Below are positions 1 to 7,857 of a DNA stretch of 19,290 nucleotides, piece after piece. Within the stretch, counting starts at the first letter, position 1. The number at the start of each line of letters is the position of its first letter. The position numbers were made by a program, and so were the translations under genes. Below the pieces are notes generated by a model. It was not told the origin of the DNA. It was given only the letters and a program-made list of their open reading frames with translations, and made no database searches. The stretch is from Verrucomicrobiota bacterium (GTDB taxonomy: Bacteria; Verrucomicrobiota; Verrucomicrobiia; Opitutales; Opitutaceae), in NCBI GenBank assembly GCA_023443455.1, contig JAEZUE010000042.1, positions 1 to 19,290 on the forward strand, read 5' to 3'.

Positions 1-1
1 C

Positions 2-844
2 AACATCAACGCCATCCGCCCCATGAAGGACGGCGTCATCGCCGACTTCGACATCACCGAGGCCATGCTGCGCTACTTCATCAAGAAGGTGCAGAACAAC
101 TCGAAGATGATCCCGCCGCGCGTCGTCATCGCCATCCCCTCCGGTATCACCGAAGTGGAGAAACGCGCCGTCAAGGAGAGCGCCATCCACGCCGGCGCCC
201 GCGAGGTCCTCCTGCTCGAGGAGCCCATGGCCTCCGCCATCGGCGTCGGCCTGCCCGTCGAGGAACCGGCCGCCAACATGATCGTCGACATCGGCGGCGG
301 CACCACCGAGGTCGCCATCATCTCCCTGGCCGGTATCGTGTTTTCCAAGTCGATCCGCGTCGCCGGCGACGAGCTCGACCTCGCCATCATCAGCTACATG
401 AAGCGGGCCTACAACCTGCTCATCGGCGAGCGCACCTCGGAGGAGATCAAGATCAAGCTCGGCTCCGCCTACCCGCTCGAGGAGGAGCTCACCCTCGAGG
501 TCAAGGGCCGCGACTCCGTCGCCGGCCTGCCCAAGACCATCCACATCACCTCGCAGGAGATCCGCGAGGCCCTCGCCGACACCATCGCCTCCATCGTCGA
601 CGCCGTGCGCAACGCCCTCGAGCGCTGCCCGCCCGAGCTCTCCGCCGACCTCGTCGACCGCGGCTTCGTCATGGCCGGCGGCGGCGCCCTCATCCGCGGC
701 TTCGACCGCCTGCTCTCCGAACGCACCGGCCTGCCCGTCACCATCGCCGACGACCCCCTCAGCGCCGTCGCCAACGGCACCGGCGCCGTGCTCGAGGACC
801 TCAACTGGCTGCTCGGCCGGCTCACCGGCGAACGCTCGGGCTGA
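2..844 (+). CDS. mreB: MreB, rod-shape actin homologue (5'-truncated by window edge)
   Basis: The reading frame is open from base 2 and has lost its N-terminus to the window edge; about 280 C-terminal residues remain. MreB is the bacterial actin that polymerises on the inner membrane face and guides the elongation machinery that builds the lateral cell wall. The sequence shows the family segment AIRPMKDGVIADFD, the actin-type phosphate-binding loop VDIGGGTTEVAIISL, and the late nucleotide-binding segment GFVMAGGGALIRGF, followed by a normal MreB end. Only 40 bases separate the stop from mreC, and mreD follows, so this is a standard mreBCD operon. The first in-frame ATG (base 23) is internal and is not the true start. 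Identification is very secure. Confidence 0.97.
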   Translation, partial: NINAIRPMKDGVIADFDITEAMLRYFIKKVQNNSKMIPPRVVIAIPSGITEVEKRAVKESAIHAGAREVLLLEEPMASAIGVGLPVEEPAANMIVDIGGGTTEVAIISLAGIVFSKSIRVAGDELDLAIISYMKRAYNLLIGERTSEEIKIKLGSAYPLEEELTLEVKGRDSVAGLPKTIHITSQEIREALADTIASIVDAVRNALERCPPELSADLVDRGFVMAGGGALIRGFDRLLSERTGLPVTIADDPLSAVANGTGAVLEDLNWLLGRLTGERSG

Positions 845-884
845 TCCGCCCCGCCCCCGCGACCGCCCCAGCCGAGGAGCCGCC

Positions 885-1718
885 GTGTCGCCCCTGCAAT
901 TCATCCGCCAGCGCCCCTTCGCCGTGCTCGGCGTCGTCGTGGTCCTCTGGATGCTCGTCCCCGTCGGCGTGAAGCGCCTCATGCGCATGAGCCTGGTCGA
1001 GTTCGAGGCCCCCGCCGACTTCTCCGCCTCCTACGCCCGCGACCTCCAGCAGTACTGGTCGATGCGCACCCGCGGCACCAACGAGCTGCTCCAGACCGTG
1101 CGCGACCTCGCCAACCTCAACTCGCGCTACGAGCTGCGTCTCCAGGAAAACGAGACCCTGCGCGAACAGGTCGAGCGCCTCGAGAGCCTGCTCCGCCTGC
1201 CCTCGGATCCCGAATACCGCACCGAGATCGCCCGCGTCGTGCGCCGCGACTTCAACACCTGGTCCCAGCGCCTCGTCATCCGCAAGGGCCGCAACGCCGG
1301 CATCCCCGTGGGCGCCCCCGTCGTCTTCACCGGGGGCGTGGTCGGCCGCGTCGCCGAAGTCGGGCTCTACACCGCGGTGGTCGACCTCGTCAGCAGCCCC
1401 ACCCTGCGCATCGCCGCCTCCGTCGACGGCGACTCTCGCCCCTTCAGTTTCCAGGGCGGCCCCAACCCGCCCTTCGCCCAGGCCCGCGGCGAGGTCGAGT
1501 TCGTGCCGCTCGACGTCTACGCCAGCCCCGACTCCCCCAAGCGCATCGTCACCGCCGGCCTCGGCGGCGTCTTCCCCGCCGGCATCGTCATCGGCCATGT
1601 GCAGACGCTCGAGCTCGACACCGGCGGCCTCTTCAAGAGCGGCACCGTGCTGCTCGACCCGCGCCTCAACGAGCTGCACGAGGTGGCCGTGCTCGTGCCG
1701 CTGCAGGCCGCCGACTGA
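885..1718 (+). CDS. mreC: MreC, rod shape-determining periplasmic scaffold
   Basis: This encodes 277 residues, the usual MreC length. MreC is anchored in the inner membrane and links cytoplasmic MreB and MreD to the periplasmic wall synthases. The start is GTG at 885, preceded by the purine-rich stretch GAGGAG about 5-10 bases upstream; no ATG start fits better. Residues 11-30 form a single membrane anchor (FAVLGVVVVLWMLVPVGV). Around residues 66-105 lies a short coiled coil rich in E, R and L. The C-terminal part holds the beta-rich domain with recognisable segments such as VIRKGRNAGIPVGAPVV and GGVVGRVAEVG. It lies between mreB and mreD with short gaps, which supports the assignment. Confidence 0.95.
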   Translation: MSPLQFIRQRPFAVLGVVVVLWMLVPVGVKRLMRMSLVEFEAPADFSASYARDLQQYWSMRTRGTNELLQTVRDLANLNSRYELRLQENETLREQVERLESLLRLPSDPEYRTEIARVVRRDFNTWSQRLVIRKGRNAGIPVGAPVVFTGGVVGRVAEVGLYTAVVDLVSSPTLRIAASVDGDSRPFSFQGGPNPPFAQARGEVEFVPLDVYASPDSPKRIVTAGLGGVFPAGIVIGHVQTLELDTGGLFKSGTVLLDPRLNELHEVAVLVPLQAAD

Positions 1719-1724
1719 GCCGCC

Positions 1725-2255
1725 ATGGACCCGCGCTGGATCGTCATCGTCCTGGCCAACGCCCTGCTGGTCTTCCTCTCCAACCAGGTCAACCACCACC
1801 TCGGCCACTTCCCCGTCTCGGCCTTCCTCCTCGGCCTCGCCCTCCCCGTCGCCGGTCTTCGGCTACGCGTGCGGCCCGGGATGATCGCGATGCTCCTGAG
1901 CGGGCTGGTGATCGACGCCGCCCGCCCGGTCCCCTTCGGCTCGTCGTCGCTGGTCCTCGCCACCCTCTTCGTGTGCTGGCATGCGGTGCGTTCGCGGCTC
2001 CCGCGCGAGGGCATGGCCCCGCCGGTGGTGGGCGCGCTCGTCGCAAACCTCGTCCTCTTCTTCGCCGAACCGCTGCTGGTCGGCGGCCACGCCTTCGCCG
2101 GCGCCACCTGGGGGCGGGTCGCCGTCGACCTGCTCGTCTCGGAACTGGCGGTCATCTTGATCGGGCCCTGGTTCTTCGCCCTCCAGGAATACGCCCTGCT
2201 GCTGCGCGGCGTGAACCTCGCCGACGAGGCCCGCCAGCCCGGCGGCGCACTCTGA
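1725..2255 (+). CDS. mreD: MreD-like rod shape-determining membrane protein
   Basis: This encodes a 176-residue, very hydrophobic protein, the typical MreD size. MreD is an integral membrane protein of the elongation complex that works with MreC. The start is ATG at 1725, six bases after the mreC stop, so translation is probably coupled. Several membrane segments are visible: residues 3-17 (IVIVLANALLVFLSN), 28-43, 50-66, 75-90, 105-125 and 138-155. Sequence conservation of MreD is weak, so the call relies on size, hydrophobicity and its place directly after mreC. The operon ends here. The genes for the PBP2 transpeptidase and RodA that often follow are absent, and the next element is a non-coding repeat. 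Confidence 0.85.
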   Translation: MDPRWIVIVLANALLVFLSNQVNHHLGHFPVSAFLLGLALPVAGLRLRVRPGMIAMLLSGLVIDAARPVPFGSSSLVLATLFVCWHAVRSRLPREGMAPPVVGALVANLVLFFAEPLLVGGHAFAGATWGRVAVDLLVSELAVILIGPWFFALQEYALLLRGVNLADEARQPGGAL

Positions 2256-2270
2256 GCCGTGATGATGCCG

Positions 2271-2402
2271 ACGAGAGTCGAGAGGCGAGAGGCGAGCGCC
2301 AATCCAATTGTGCACAAGGCGATTGCCCGAGGGGGCTCTCGATCTGCCTCCGAAACTCCGGCCCTCGACGCTCGTCCCTCGTCCCTCGACTGAATGACTA
2401 CG
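2271..2402. repeat. Heptad-bounded inverted-repeat element, copy A
   Basis: This non-coding element lies just after mreD. Its left end has four 7-nt units of the form CGAGNNN (2272-2299), and its right end has four such units on the opposite strand (2361-2388). The inner 22 bases of the ends can pair over their full length apart from two A/C mismatches. The interior (2300-2360) contains the palindrome TTGTGCACAA at 2308-2317. A second copy lies in opposite orientation at 18471-18605, with only one difference across about 80 bases of the core. Both copies end next to ATGACTACG (read on this strand). It resembles a small non-autonomous mobile or REP-like element, but no transposase is present in the window. 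Confidence 0.85.
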
Positions 2403-2407
2403 CCCGA

Positions 2408-2432
2408 GAGGATTCCGGCCGCCGGAATCCTC
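2408..2432. terminator. Perfect 11-bp hairpin at the 3' end of the HNH gene
   Basis: GAGGATTCCGG (2408-2418) and CCGGAATCCTC (2422-2432) pair perfectly around a 3-nt loop. The hairpin overlaps the stop codon of the HNH gene on the - strand and lies beyond mreD on the + strand. Neither side has a run of T, so it is not a canonical intrinsic terminator. It may be a bidirectional transcript-end or stability hairpin. Confidence 0.45.
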
Positions 2433-3060
2433 AGCTCTCCTCCAGCTCCACGTTCCAGTAGGCGACGTCGAGGAAATGTTTCCAGGCCGGATGATGCGGC
2501 TGGCGCTCGAGCATGGTCGAGATGATCGGGCGCCACTTCGGGCGCACCGGCTTGCGGATCAGGCGCAGGTGCGCCTCGTGCGGCAGGCGGTTGGCCTTGT
2601 GCGAATTGCACACGATGCACGAGCACACGATGTTCTCCCACGTCGTCTTGCCTCCTTGGTGACGCGGGATCACATGGTCGAGGTTGAGCTCCTCCCGGGG
2701 AAAGATCTTCCCGCAGTACTGGCAGCGGTTCTTGTCGCGCTCGAACACGTTGTTGCGGGTCAGCTTCAGCTCCTTGCACGGCATCTTGTCGAAGAGCGTC
2801 AGCAGGATCACCCGCGGCAGCCGGATCGACTGCCGGACGGTGTGCACGCCCTCGCACTCCTCCAGCGGCGGATTGTCGCGCGAGAAATCCACCCAGTCCA
2901 TCAACGTGAAGACCCGGAAATCGTCGAGCCGCTCGTCGCGATGCACGACCTGGGCATGGTCGCGCGCCAGCAACACAAAGGCATGGCGCGCAGCGATGAC
3001 GTTGACCGCCTGCCAGAGGCGGTTGAGCACGAGGACCGGTTCGTTGAGCACGGCGTCCAT
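2431..3060 (-). CDS. HNH endonuclease family protein
   Basis: This encodes 209 residues read leftwards from ATG at 3060-3058. The frame continues upstream to a farther ATG, but that extension is low-complexity and does not look like protein. The HNH nuclease module occupies residues 112-160: a zinc-type CxxC pair (C113, C116), the LDHV segment with His129, Asn143 in WENIV, and a second cysteine pair (C148, C151) followed by NSHKANR. The N-terminal 90 residues (VLVLNRLWQAVNV, then VHTVRQSIRLPRVI) are typical of a chromosomal HNH family of this size that is common in Verrucomicrobiota and Planctomycetota. Its biological role in those groups is not established. It could act on DNA during repair or defence, but no partner gene is adjacent. 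It is divergent from the AEC permease gene, with about 137 bases between the two starts. Confidence 0.9.
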   Translation of the reverse strand: MDAVLNEPVLVLNRLWQAVNVIAARHAFVLLARDHAQVVHRDERLDDFRVFTLMDWVDFSRDNPPLEECEGVHTVRQSIRLPRVILLTLFDKMPCKELKLTRNNVFERDKNRCQYCGKIFPREELNLDHVIPRHQGGKTTWENIVCSCIVCNSHKANRLPHEAHLRLIRKPVRPKWRPIISTMLERQPHHPAWKHFLDVAYWNVELEES

Positions 3061-3197
3061 CGGGCCTAGCGGAGTAGCGATGCGCCGCCGGGGTGTCAAG
3101 GAACCCGCCGTGACAGCTCGGTGACGACCCACGCATGGTCGCCGGGGAGCGGAAAGCCGCGTTTTCCCAGTTTCCATCGGCCGGCCGACGGTCCCCA

Positions 3198-4151
3198 ATG
3201 TCCGCCCTCGTGTCCGGCATCCTCCCACTCCTCTCCATCCTCGCACCGGTCTTCGCGTCGATCGCGCTCGGCACCGCGCTGCGCCGCGCCCGCTGGCTCA
3301 CGCCGGAGGCCGACCAGAGCCTGCTCAAGCTCGGGGTGAACCTCTTCTTCCCGGCGCTCATCTTCCACTCGGTCGTGGGCAACACCGCGCTGCGCGACCC
3401 GCGCAACCTCGTCTGGCCCCCGCTGCTGGGCTTCGCCTGGATCGGCTTCGGCTGGCTCGTCTCCTGGTTCGGCGCCCGCCTCATCGGGCTCGAACGCGGC
3501 CGCGGCCTGCGCACCTTCGCCTTCGTCACCGGATTCCCAAACTACGCCTATCTGCCGATCCCGCTCATCGGCGCGCTCTTCCCGCCCAGCACCCTCGGCG
3601 TGCTCTTCGTCTTCAACGTCGGCATCGAGTTCGCCATCTGGACGGTCGGCATCCTCCTGCTCGCGGGCGGCTCGCTGCGCGAGGGCTGGCGCAAGCTGCT
3701 CAGCCCGCCGGTGCTCGCCCTCGTCGCCGCGGTCGCGCTCAACACCCTACACATCGAGCTGCCCTCGCCCGTGCTCCGCACCGTCGCGCTGCTCGGCGGT
3801 TGCGCCGTGCCGCTCGGCCTGCTGCTCATCGGCGCCCTGCTCGACGAACACGTGAGCAACCCGCGCTCGCTGCTCGCCCCCAAGGTCAACCTCGCCTCGC
3901 TCGCCCTCCGCCTCGGGCTGCTGCCGCTCGCGCTGCTGCTCGCCGCGAAAGGGCTGCCGCTGCCGGCCGAGCTCAAGCAGGTCGTCGCCGTGCAGGCCGC
4001 CATGCCCGTCGGGGTCTTCACCATCGTGTTGGCCCGGCACTACGGTGGCCAACCGCTCACCGCCGCCCAGGTGGTGATCCCCTCCACGCTCGTCTCGCTC
4101 GCGTCCATCCCGCTCTGGATGCAGTTCGGCCTCCGGTTCCTCGGGTTGTGA
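3198..4151 (+). CDS. AEC-family (auxin efflux carrier-like) permease
   Basis: This encodes 317 residues from ATG at 3198. An upstream in-frame ATG at 3135 would add 21 polar residues before the first membrane span and is less likely. AEC proteins are inner-membrane transporters, some of them for malate or other organic anions; the substrate here is unknown. The chain shows about ten hydrophobic spans in a two-fold arrangement, for example ILPLLSILAPVFASIALG at residues 8-25, LFFPALIFHSVVG near 50, and VLFVFNVGIEFAIWTVGILLLAGG near 138-161. The conserved C-terminal pattern of AEC carriers (AAMPVGVFTIVLARHYGG, then VVIPSTLVSLASIPLW) is present. A second, diverged member lies at 12686-13636 on the other strand. 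A 7-nt repeat array begins one base after the stop codon. Confidence 0.88.
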   Translation: MSALVSGILPLLSILAPVFASIALGTALRRARWLTPEADQSLLKLGVNLFFPALIFHSVVGNTALRDPRNLVWPPLLGFAWIGFGWLVSWFGARLIGLERGRGLRTFAFVTGFPNYAYLPIPLIGALFPPSTLGVLFVFNVGIEFAIWTVGILLLAGGSLREGWRKLLSPPVLALVAAVALNTLHIELPSPVLRTVALLGGCAVPLGLLLIGALLDEHVSNPRSLLAPKVNLASLALRLGLLPLALLLAAKGLPLPAELKQVVAVQAAMPVGVFTIVLARHYGGQPLTAAQVVIPSTLVSLASIPLWMQFGLRFLGL

Positions 4152-4249
4152 GTTGGGCGCTCGGAGTTGGAAATTCGAAGTTGGGAGTTGGGAGTTGGGA
4201 ATTGGTAGTTGGAAGTTGGGAGTTGGAAGTTTGTAGTTGGTAGTCTGGT
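4152..4249. repeat. GTTGGRA heptad array (14 units)
   Basis: Fourteen consecutive 7-nt units run without a frame break from the base after the permease stop. Most are GTTGGGA or GTTGGAA, and variants such as ATTCGAA, ATTGGTA and GTTTGTA keep the period. The array fills most of the gap between two convergent genes and is followed by a small hairpin, CCGAT/ATCGG at 4254-4269. Related arrays with the same period lie at 12625-12666 and 13662-13723. When translated it yields an artificial repeated peptide, so frames crossing it should not be annotated. Confidence 0.9.
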
Positions 4250-4272
4250 CCTTCCGATCCCCCAATCGGCCC

Positions 4273-5865
4273 TCAGTCCAGGGGCACCGCGTCGAGCTCC
4301 CGGCCCAGCGCCCGCGCCTGCGAATAGAGCCGCGCCAGCCCGAGCACCAACGCCAACCAGCCCACCGGTCCGCCGGCCGCGCCCGCCAGCCCGCGCCGCA
4401 ACGCGCCGAAGACCAGCGCGAGCATCCGTGTCGCCAATCCCAGGTGACACGCCCGCGCCGCCAGCCCCTCCGCCCACGCGCCCACGACGGCCGCGTCCGC
4501 CCCGGCGTCGATCACGCACCGCAGGTCGAAGTCGCCGCCCCGCATCGCCACCGCGTGCCCGGCCGGTTCCGACGCCTGGTGGGCGGAAAACAGGAACGAC
4601 ACGCCGCTGGCGAACACCCGCGCCGCCTTTCGTATCCGCAGCGCCACGGCTCCCGCGAAATACCGCGCCGCCCGGAACAGGTTGCCCAGCCAGCTCTCCT
4701 CCAGCAGCCGGGCCAGCGCCTTCGCCGCCCCGCGCAGCAGCCGCCCGATCCACGCCACCACGCGGCGCACGCCGTCGAACAGGGCGTTCGCCATCGCCGC
4801 GCCCGCCGCCCGCATCTTCGCCCACAACGAGAGGTCCGGAGCCGCGCCTTTCTCGACGGCCAGCCGCTCCTCGATCGCCTGCACGACCAGCGCCGAGTCC
4901 CGCTCGGCCGAAGCGGCCCCCTCCTCCCGCCCCAGTTCCCGCACTCGCCGGAAGAACTCCGGAAGCCCGCCCTGCAACCGCTCGACCGGAGCAAAACGCA
5001 TCATGCCGGCCAGCTCCGTATCCTTGAAAAAACGTCGCAGGGCGTTTGCCGGTTCGCTTTCCCGGACAACGCGGCGGAGTCCGGGCCGACCGGCCAGCCG
5101 TTGTCTCTGCAAAGTAGGCACACCGTCGGGCTTCACGTCGTAGCCCTGAAGCCAGAGCTCGATCTTGGCCGCGCAGACCATGAGCCCTGCAAGCGCCTTG
5201 CGGCGCGTGGCCGGCAAGGCCGCGAGGCTGGCCTGGTCGACGGCGCCCAAGCGCTCCACCAACGCATCGTGGGCAAACAGCAGCGCCGCCGATTCCGGCG
5301 TGAGCGCAGCGCCCAGACGCGCATCCGCCAAGCCGAGATCGGCCATCGTTCTCGCCCAAAGCGTCCGCGCTCGCTCGACGCCGTCTTTACGCACCGGAAA
5401 CCCCAGCACGGCCAAACGCAGACGCTCCGCCCGCACCAGCGCCGGCCGCGGCCGGCCGTCGACGAAGCACCAGTCCGTCCGCAGCTCGGTCTCGAAGTCG
5501 AAGAGCTCGCGCAGGCGGTTCCACGTCTGCAGCTCGATCCGGCCGTGGTCCGGCAGGCCGGCCTCCCGCTGGAACTCCCGCAACGCCGCCGTCAGGCCCG
5601 GGGTCCACGCGCCGCGGTCCGTGCCGGTCGGCTCGACCACGGCGTATCCGAGCTTCCCCAACCGATCCCGCACCACCCGCACCTGCACCGGGTCCGCCGC
5701 CGCCGGCTCGGCCCCGTCGAGCGGCACCGGCGCCAGCTCGCGCGCCGCGCAGCCGGCCTCGACCAGGTCGACCAGCCCGGCCGGGCCCGCGTCGGGCTCC
5801 GGGTGTTCGCACGCTCGCCGGAACGCCGCCAAGGCGTCCCGGCCGCTCTCCTCGACGGGAGTCAT
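4273..5865 (-). CDS. Peptidoglycan-binding-domain protein of unknown function
   Basis: This encodes 530 residues from ATG at 5865-5863; the longer upstream frame runs over the neighbouring gene and is rejected. Residues about 58-118 look like a PG_binding_1 domain: VQVRVVRDRLGKLGY, then WTPGLTAALREFQREAGLPD and an ELQTWNRL ending. In known proteins this fold binds peptidoglycan and often precedes a hydrolase, but no hydrolase domain is recognisable downstream. The middle (about 130-330) is a charged helical region. The C-terminal third is rich in Ala, Arg and Leu with hydrophobic stretches (about 380-420 and 485-515, including GPVGWLALVLGLARLY) that may be membrane-associated. No signal peptide is visible. 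The gene lies 25 bases after the 121-residue gene at 5891-6256 on the same strand, so the two probably form an operon. The function is unknown. Confidence 0.7.
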   Translation of the reverse strand: MTPVEESGRDALAAFRRACEHPEPDAGPAGLVDLVEAGCAARELAPVPLDGAEPAAADPVQVRVVRDRLGKLGYAVVEPTGTDRGAWTPGLTAALREFQREAGLPDHGRIELQTWNRLRELFDFETELRTDWCFVDGRPRPALVRAERLRLAVLGFPVRKDGVERARTLWARTMADLGLADARLGAALTPESAALLFAHDALVERLGAVDQASLAALPATRRKALAGLMVCAAKIELWLQGYDVKPDGVPTLQRQRLAGRPGLRRVVRESEPANALRRFFKDTELAGMMRFAPVERLQGGLPEFFRRVRELGREEGAASAERDSALVVQAIEERLAVEKGAAPDLSLWAKMRAAGAAMANALFDGVRRVVAWIGRLLRGAAKALARLLEESWLGNLFRAARYFAGAVALRIRKAARVFASGVSFLFSAHQASEPAGHAVAMRGGDFDLRCVIDAGADAAVVGAWAEGLAARACHLGLATRMLALVFGALRRGLAGAAGGPVGWLALVLGLARLYSQARALGRELDAVPLD

Positions 5866-5890
5866 CGGGTTCGTTGCGATCGGCCCGGGC

Positions 5891-6256
5891 CTACTTGCCG
5901 AGCACGTCGCGCACGGTGTCGGCGAAGAGGTCGAAGATCGCCTTGCGCGCCTCCAGGCTCGACTGCACCGCCGCCTTGTGCGCCTCGATGATCCACTGCG
6001 GCGGCTCCGCATCCGCCACGAAGAGCTGCACATCGCCGTCGAAGTTCACCAGCGTCGCCAACGCGATCCTGGCCGTGCCGGAGGCCTTCGCCTCCTTCAT
6101 CATCTTGTCCCAGTCGAGCGGGTCGTTCGCACTGGCGGCCGAGGTGTTCACGAAGGCGCTGATGTCACCGCGATAGGTCACGACTTCGAGACTGCTGAAG
6201 TCGCCGATCTTGTTCTTGAGAGCGGACAAAGCCGTCCGCATCGGGGAGTCGCTCAT
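5891..6256 (-). CDS. Small protein of unknown function, first gene of an operon
   Basis: This encodes 121 residues from ATG at 6256-6254 (MSDSPMRTALSALKNKIGDF). An upstream in-frame ATG would add 30 Arg-rich residues and is unlikely. I do not recognise the family. The protein appears soluble and globular, with an alternating beta-like segment (ARIALATLVNFDGDVQLFVAD, about residues 62-82) followed by a long acidic/amphipathic helix to the end (IIEAHKAAVQSSLEARKAIFDLF). No signal peptide or membrane span is evident. It precedes the peptidoglycan-binding-domain gene by 25 bases and probably shares its transcript. It is divergent from the LysM gene, whose start lies about 174 bases away. Confidence 0.7.
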   Translation of the reverse strand: MSDSPMRTALSALKNKIGDFSSLEVVTYRGDISAFVNTSAASANDPLDWDKMMKEAKASGTARIALATLVNFDGDVQLFVADAEPPQWIIEAHKAAVQSSLEARKAIFDLFADTVRDVLGK

Positions 6257-6430
6257 GGTTGCCGAGGTGTCGAGGGTTGATGAGCGGAAGCTTGTGGGCC
6301 GCTCCCGGGGAGCACGCACAGTGGCGTGGCCGGGCCGCCCGCGCAACCGCCGAGAACCGGAACGGAACGCAAATCCCCAAAACGTCGTGATGGACGAGCG
6401 CGCGCAGACACTCTAGCGTCCGCGCCTCGA

Positions 6431-7288
6431 ATGAAGTTGCGCCTCCTTCTGCCCCTCCTCGCGCTGCCGGTACTTGCGACCACCGGCGCCGCGCAAAACA
6501 CCGAATCGATCGCCCAACTCCGCCGTGATTTCGTCACGGTCCAGCAGCAGCGCGACTCGCTCACCGAGCAGGTCGAAGCCCTGCGGAAGGAGCGCGACGC
6601 GCTGCAGGCGGAACGCGACGCGCTCCGCACCGAGCAGGAGAGCGCGCAGACGCAGATCGCCGCCGCGCAGACCAGCGCCGTCGAGGCCGAGGAGGCCGTG
6701 CGCGCGCAGAAGGAAGCCGAGATGACCGTCGAGATGACGGTGCGCGCCTACGCGATGAAGGAGAAGGAGACCGAGGAGGCGGTGCAGGCCGCCAACCTCG
6801 CCGCCGACAAACGGGCCGAGGCCGAACAGGAACGCGATGCCGCGAAAGCCGCCGCCGAGCAGGCCATCGCCGAACGCGACACCGCCCAGCAGGCCGCCGC
6901 CACCGCCCTCGCCGCCAAGGCCGCGATGCAAAACGAGCTCTACGCCGCGCAGATCCGCATCGAGAACCTCTCCCGCGCCCTCGCCGCCCGCAGCGGCACG
7001 TCCTACCGCCCGACCGGCATCACGCCGACGCAGGTGCCGCTCGAGACTCCGGTGGCGCAGACCCCGCTCGACGAACCCGCCCGCGCCAACACCACCCCGG
7101 CGCTGCCCGACACCGCCCCGGTGTCGAAGCTCCGCACCCACACCGTTGGCGAAGGCGAGAGCCTCTCGTTGATCTCCTTCAAATACTACAAGTCCCCGAA
7201 CAAGTGGGACCGGATCGTCGCCGCCAATCCGACGAAGCTCAGGAATCCCGACCAGCTCCGCCCCGGCATGGTGCTGATCATCCCCTGA
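6431..7288 (+). CDS. Secreted coiled-coil protein with C-terminal LysM domain
   Basis: This encodes 285 residues from ATG at 6431, where a clear Sec-type signal peptide begins (MKLRLLLPLLALPVLATTGAAQ, probable cleavage after the Ala-Ala near residue 22). The earlier in-frame ATG would put an Arg-rich tail before the signal peptide and is rejected. Residues about 25-205 form a long coiled coil very rich in Glu, Ala, Gln and Arg, followed by a Pro/Thr-rich linker (about 206-232). The last 52 residues are a LysM domain (THTVGEGESLSLISFKYY, ending in DQLRPGMVLIIP), which binds N-acetylglucosamine in peptidoglycan. The protein is likely periplasmic and wall-attached. It may have a structural role or help position envelope enzymes; no catalytic domain is seen. 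A strong terminator follows, so it appears to be transcribed alone. Confidence 0.88.
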   Translation: MKLRLLLPLLALPVLATTGAAQNTESIAQLRRDFVTVQQQRDSLTEQVEALRKERDALQAERDALRTEQESAQTQIAAAQTSAVEAEEAVRAQKEAEMTVEMTVRAYAMKEKETEEAVQAANLAADKRAEAEQERDAAKAAAEQAIAERDTAQQAAATALAAKAAMQNELYAAQIRIENLSRALAARSGTSYRPTGITPTQVPLETPVAQTPLDEPARANTTPALPDTAPVSKLRTHTVGEGESLSLISFKYYKSPNKWDRIVAANPTKLRNPDQLRPGMVLIIP

Positions 7289-7309
7289 ACGGATACGAGT
7301 TTCCCCGCC

Positions 7310-7340
7310 AAGCCCCGGCCCACACACGCCGGGGCTTTTT
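7310..7340 (+). terminator. Rho-independent terminator after the LysM gene
   Basis: AAGCCCCGGC (7310-7319) pairs with GCCGGGGCTT (7328-7337) around an 8-nt loop and is followed directly by T residues. It lies 22 bases after the stop of the LysM gene. This is a canonical intrinsic terminator. Confidence 0.92.
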
Positions 7341-7857
7341 CGTGCCCGCGCCGTGCAAACACCCGCGAGTCCATCCTCCGAAAAACTGCAGTCCAAACCA
7401 GTCACAGAGGCAGATGAGTGACCGGAGGAGAGCACAGAGAGGTGTTTGGCGAAACAACGCCGCGAGCTGGGCCGCTGCCCCCCGGAGGTGAACCGATCGG
7501 TGAATCGATCGTGCTCCGCCGCTCTGCGTTCTCGCGCCTCACCAGGATATTTCACATTTCGAACGTGAGGCACAGCAGAGTGCCGTGGCGGAAATCGCCA
7601 GAATTTCGACTCCCCACGCCCGATCGACGGCCTTGGCGGCCGCCGCTACGCGGTGAGGTATCCGGGCAGCCCCCCGCACACTCTGTGTCCAACTGCCGAA
7701 TTTGGGATCATTGCCCGCACGCGCCGCCGCCAGCCGACTCGGGCTCGATGTTGGGAAGCCCAATTGTTCCGTGTTCAGAGTTCGAAGCCAAACCTCGGCC
7801 ATTGCCTCAACGCACCGCACCGCAAAGCCTGTGTTCGCAAACTCGAACCCCAAGCAT
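7341..7857. other. Gene-free stretch with minor palindromes
   Basis: I see no convincing gene in these 517 bases, since frames crossing them lack plausible starts and protein-like composition. Small structures are present: GTCAC/GTGAC arms around 7400-7425, the palindrome ACCGATCGGT near 7492, and two adjacent short hairpins, GGCAC/GTGCC and GGCG/CGCC, between about 7570 and 7605. The piece GCCCCCCGGAGG near 7475 matches part of the repeats near 18424. It may hold the promoter and leader of the membrane protein at 7858, but no clear -35/-10 pair is evident. Confidence 0.6.

Noticed and set aside
1517..3529. Long open frame on the - strand (670 codons)
   Set aside because: It runs antisense to mreC, mreD and the permease and through the repeat at 2271. 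Its Arg/Pro/Ser-rich content is typical of a GC-rich shadow frame.
4152..4249. Possible CRISPR array
   Set aside because: The units are 7 nt with no spacers, and no cas genes are nearby.
7560..7610. Riboswitch candidate in the gene-free stretch
   Set aside because: Two adjacent short hairpins exist, but the sequence matches no riboswitch consensus I know and the downstream gene gives no ligand clue.
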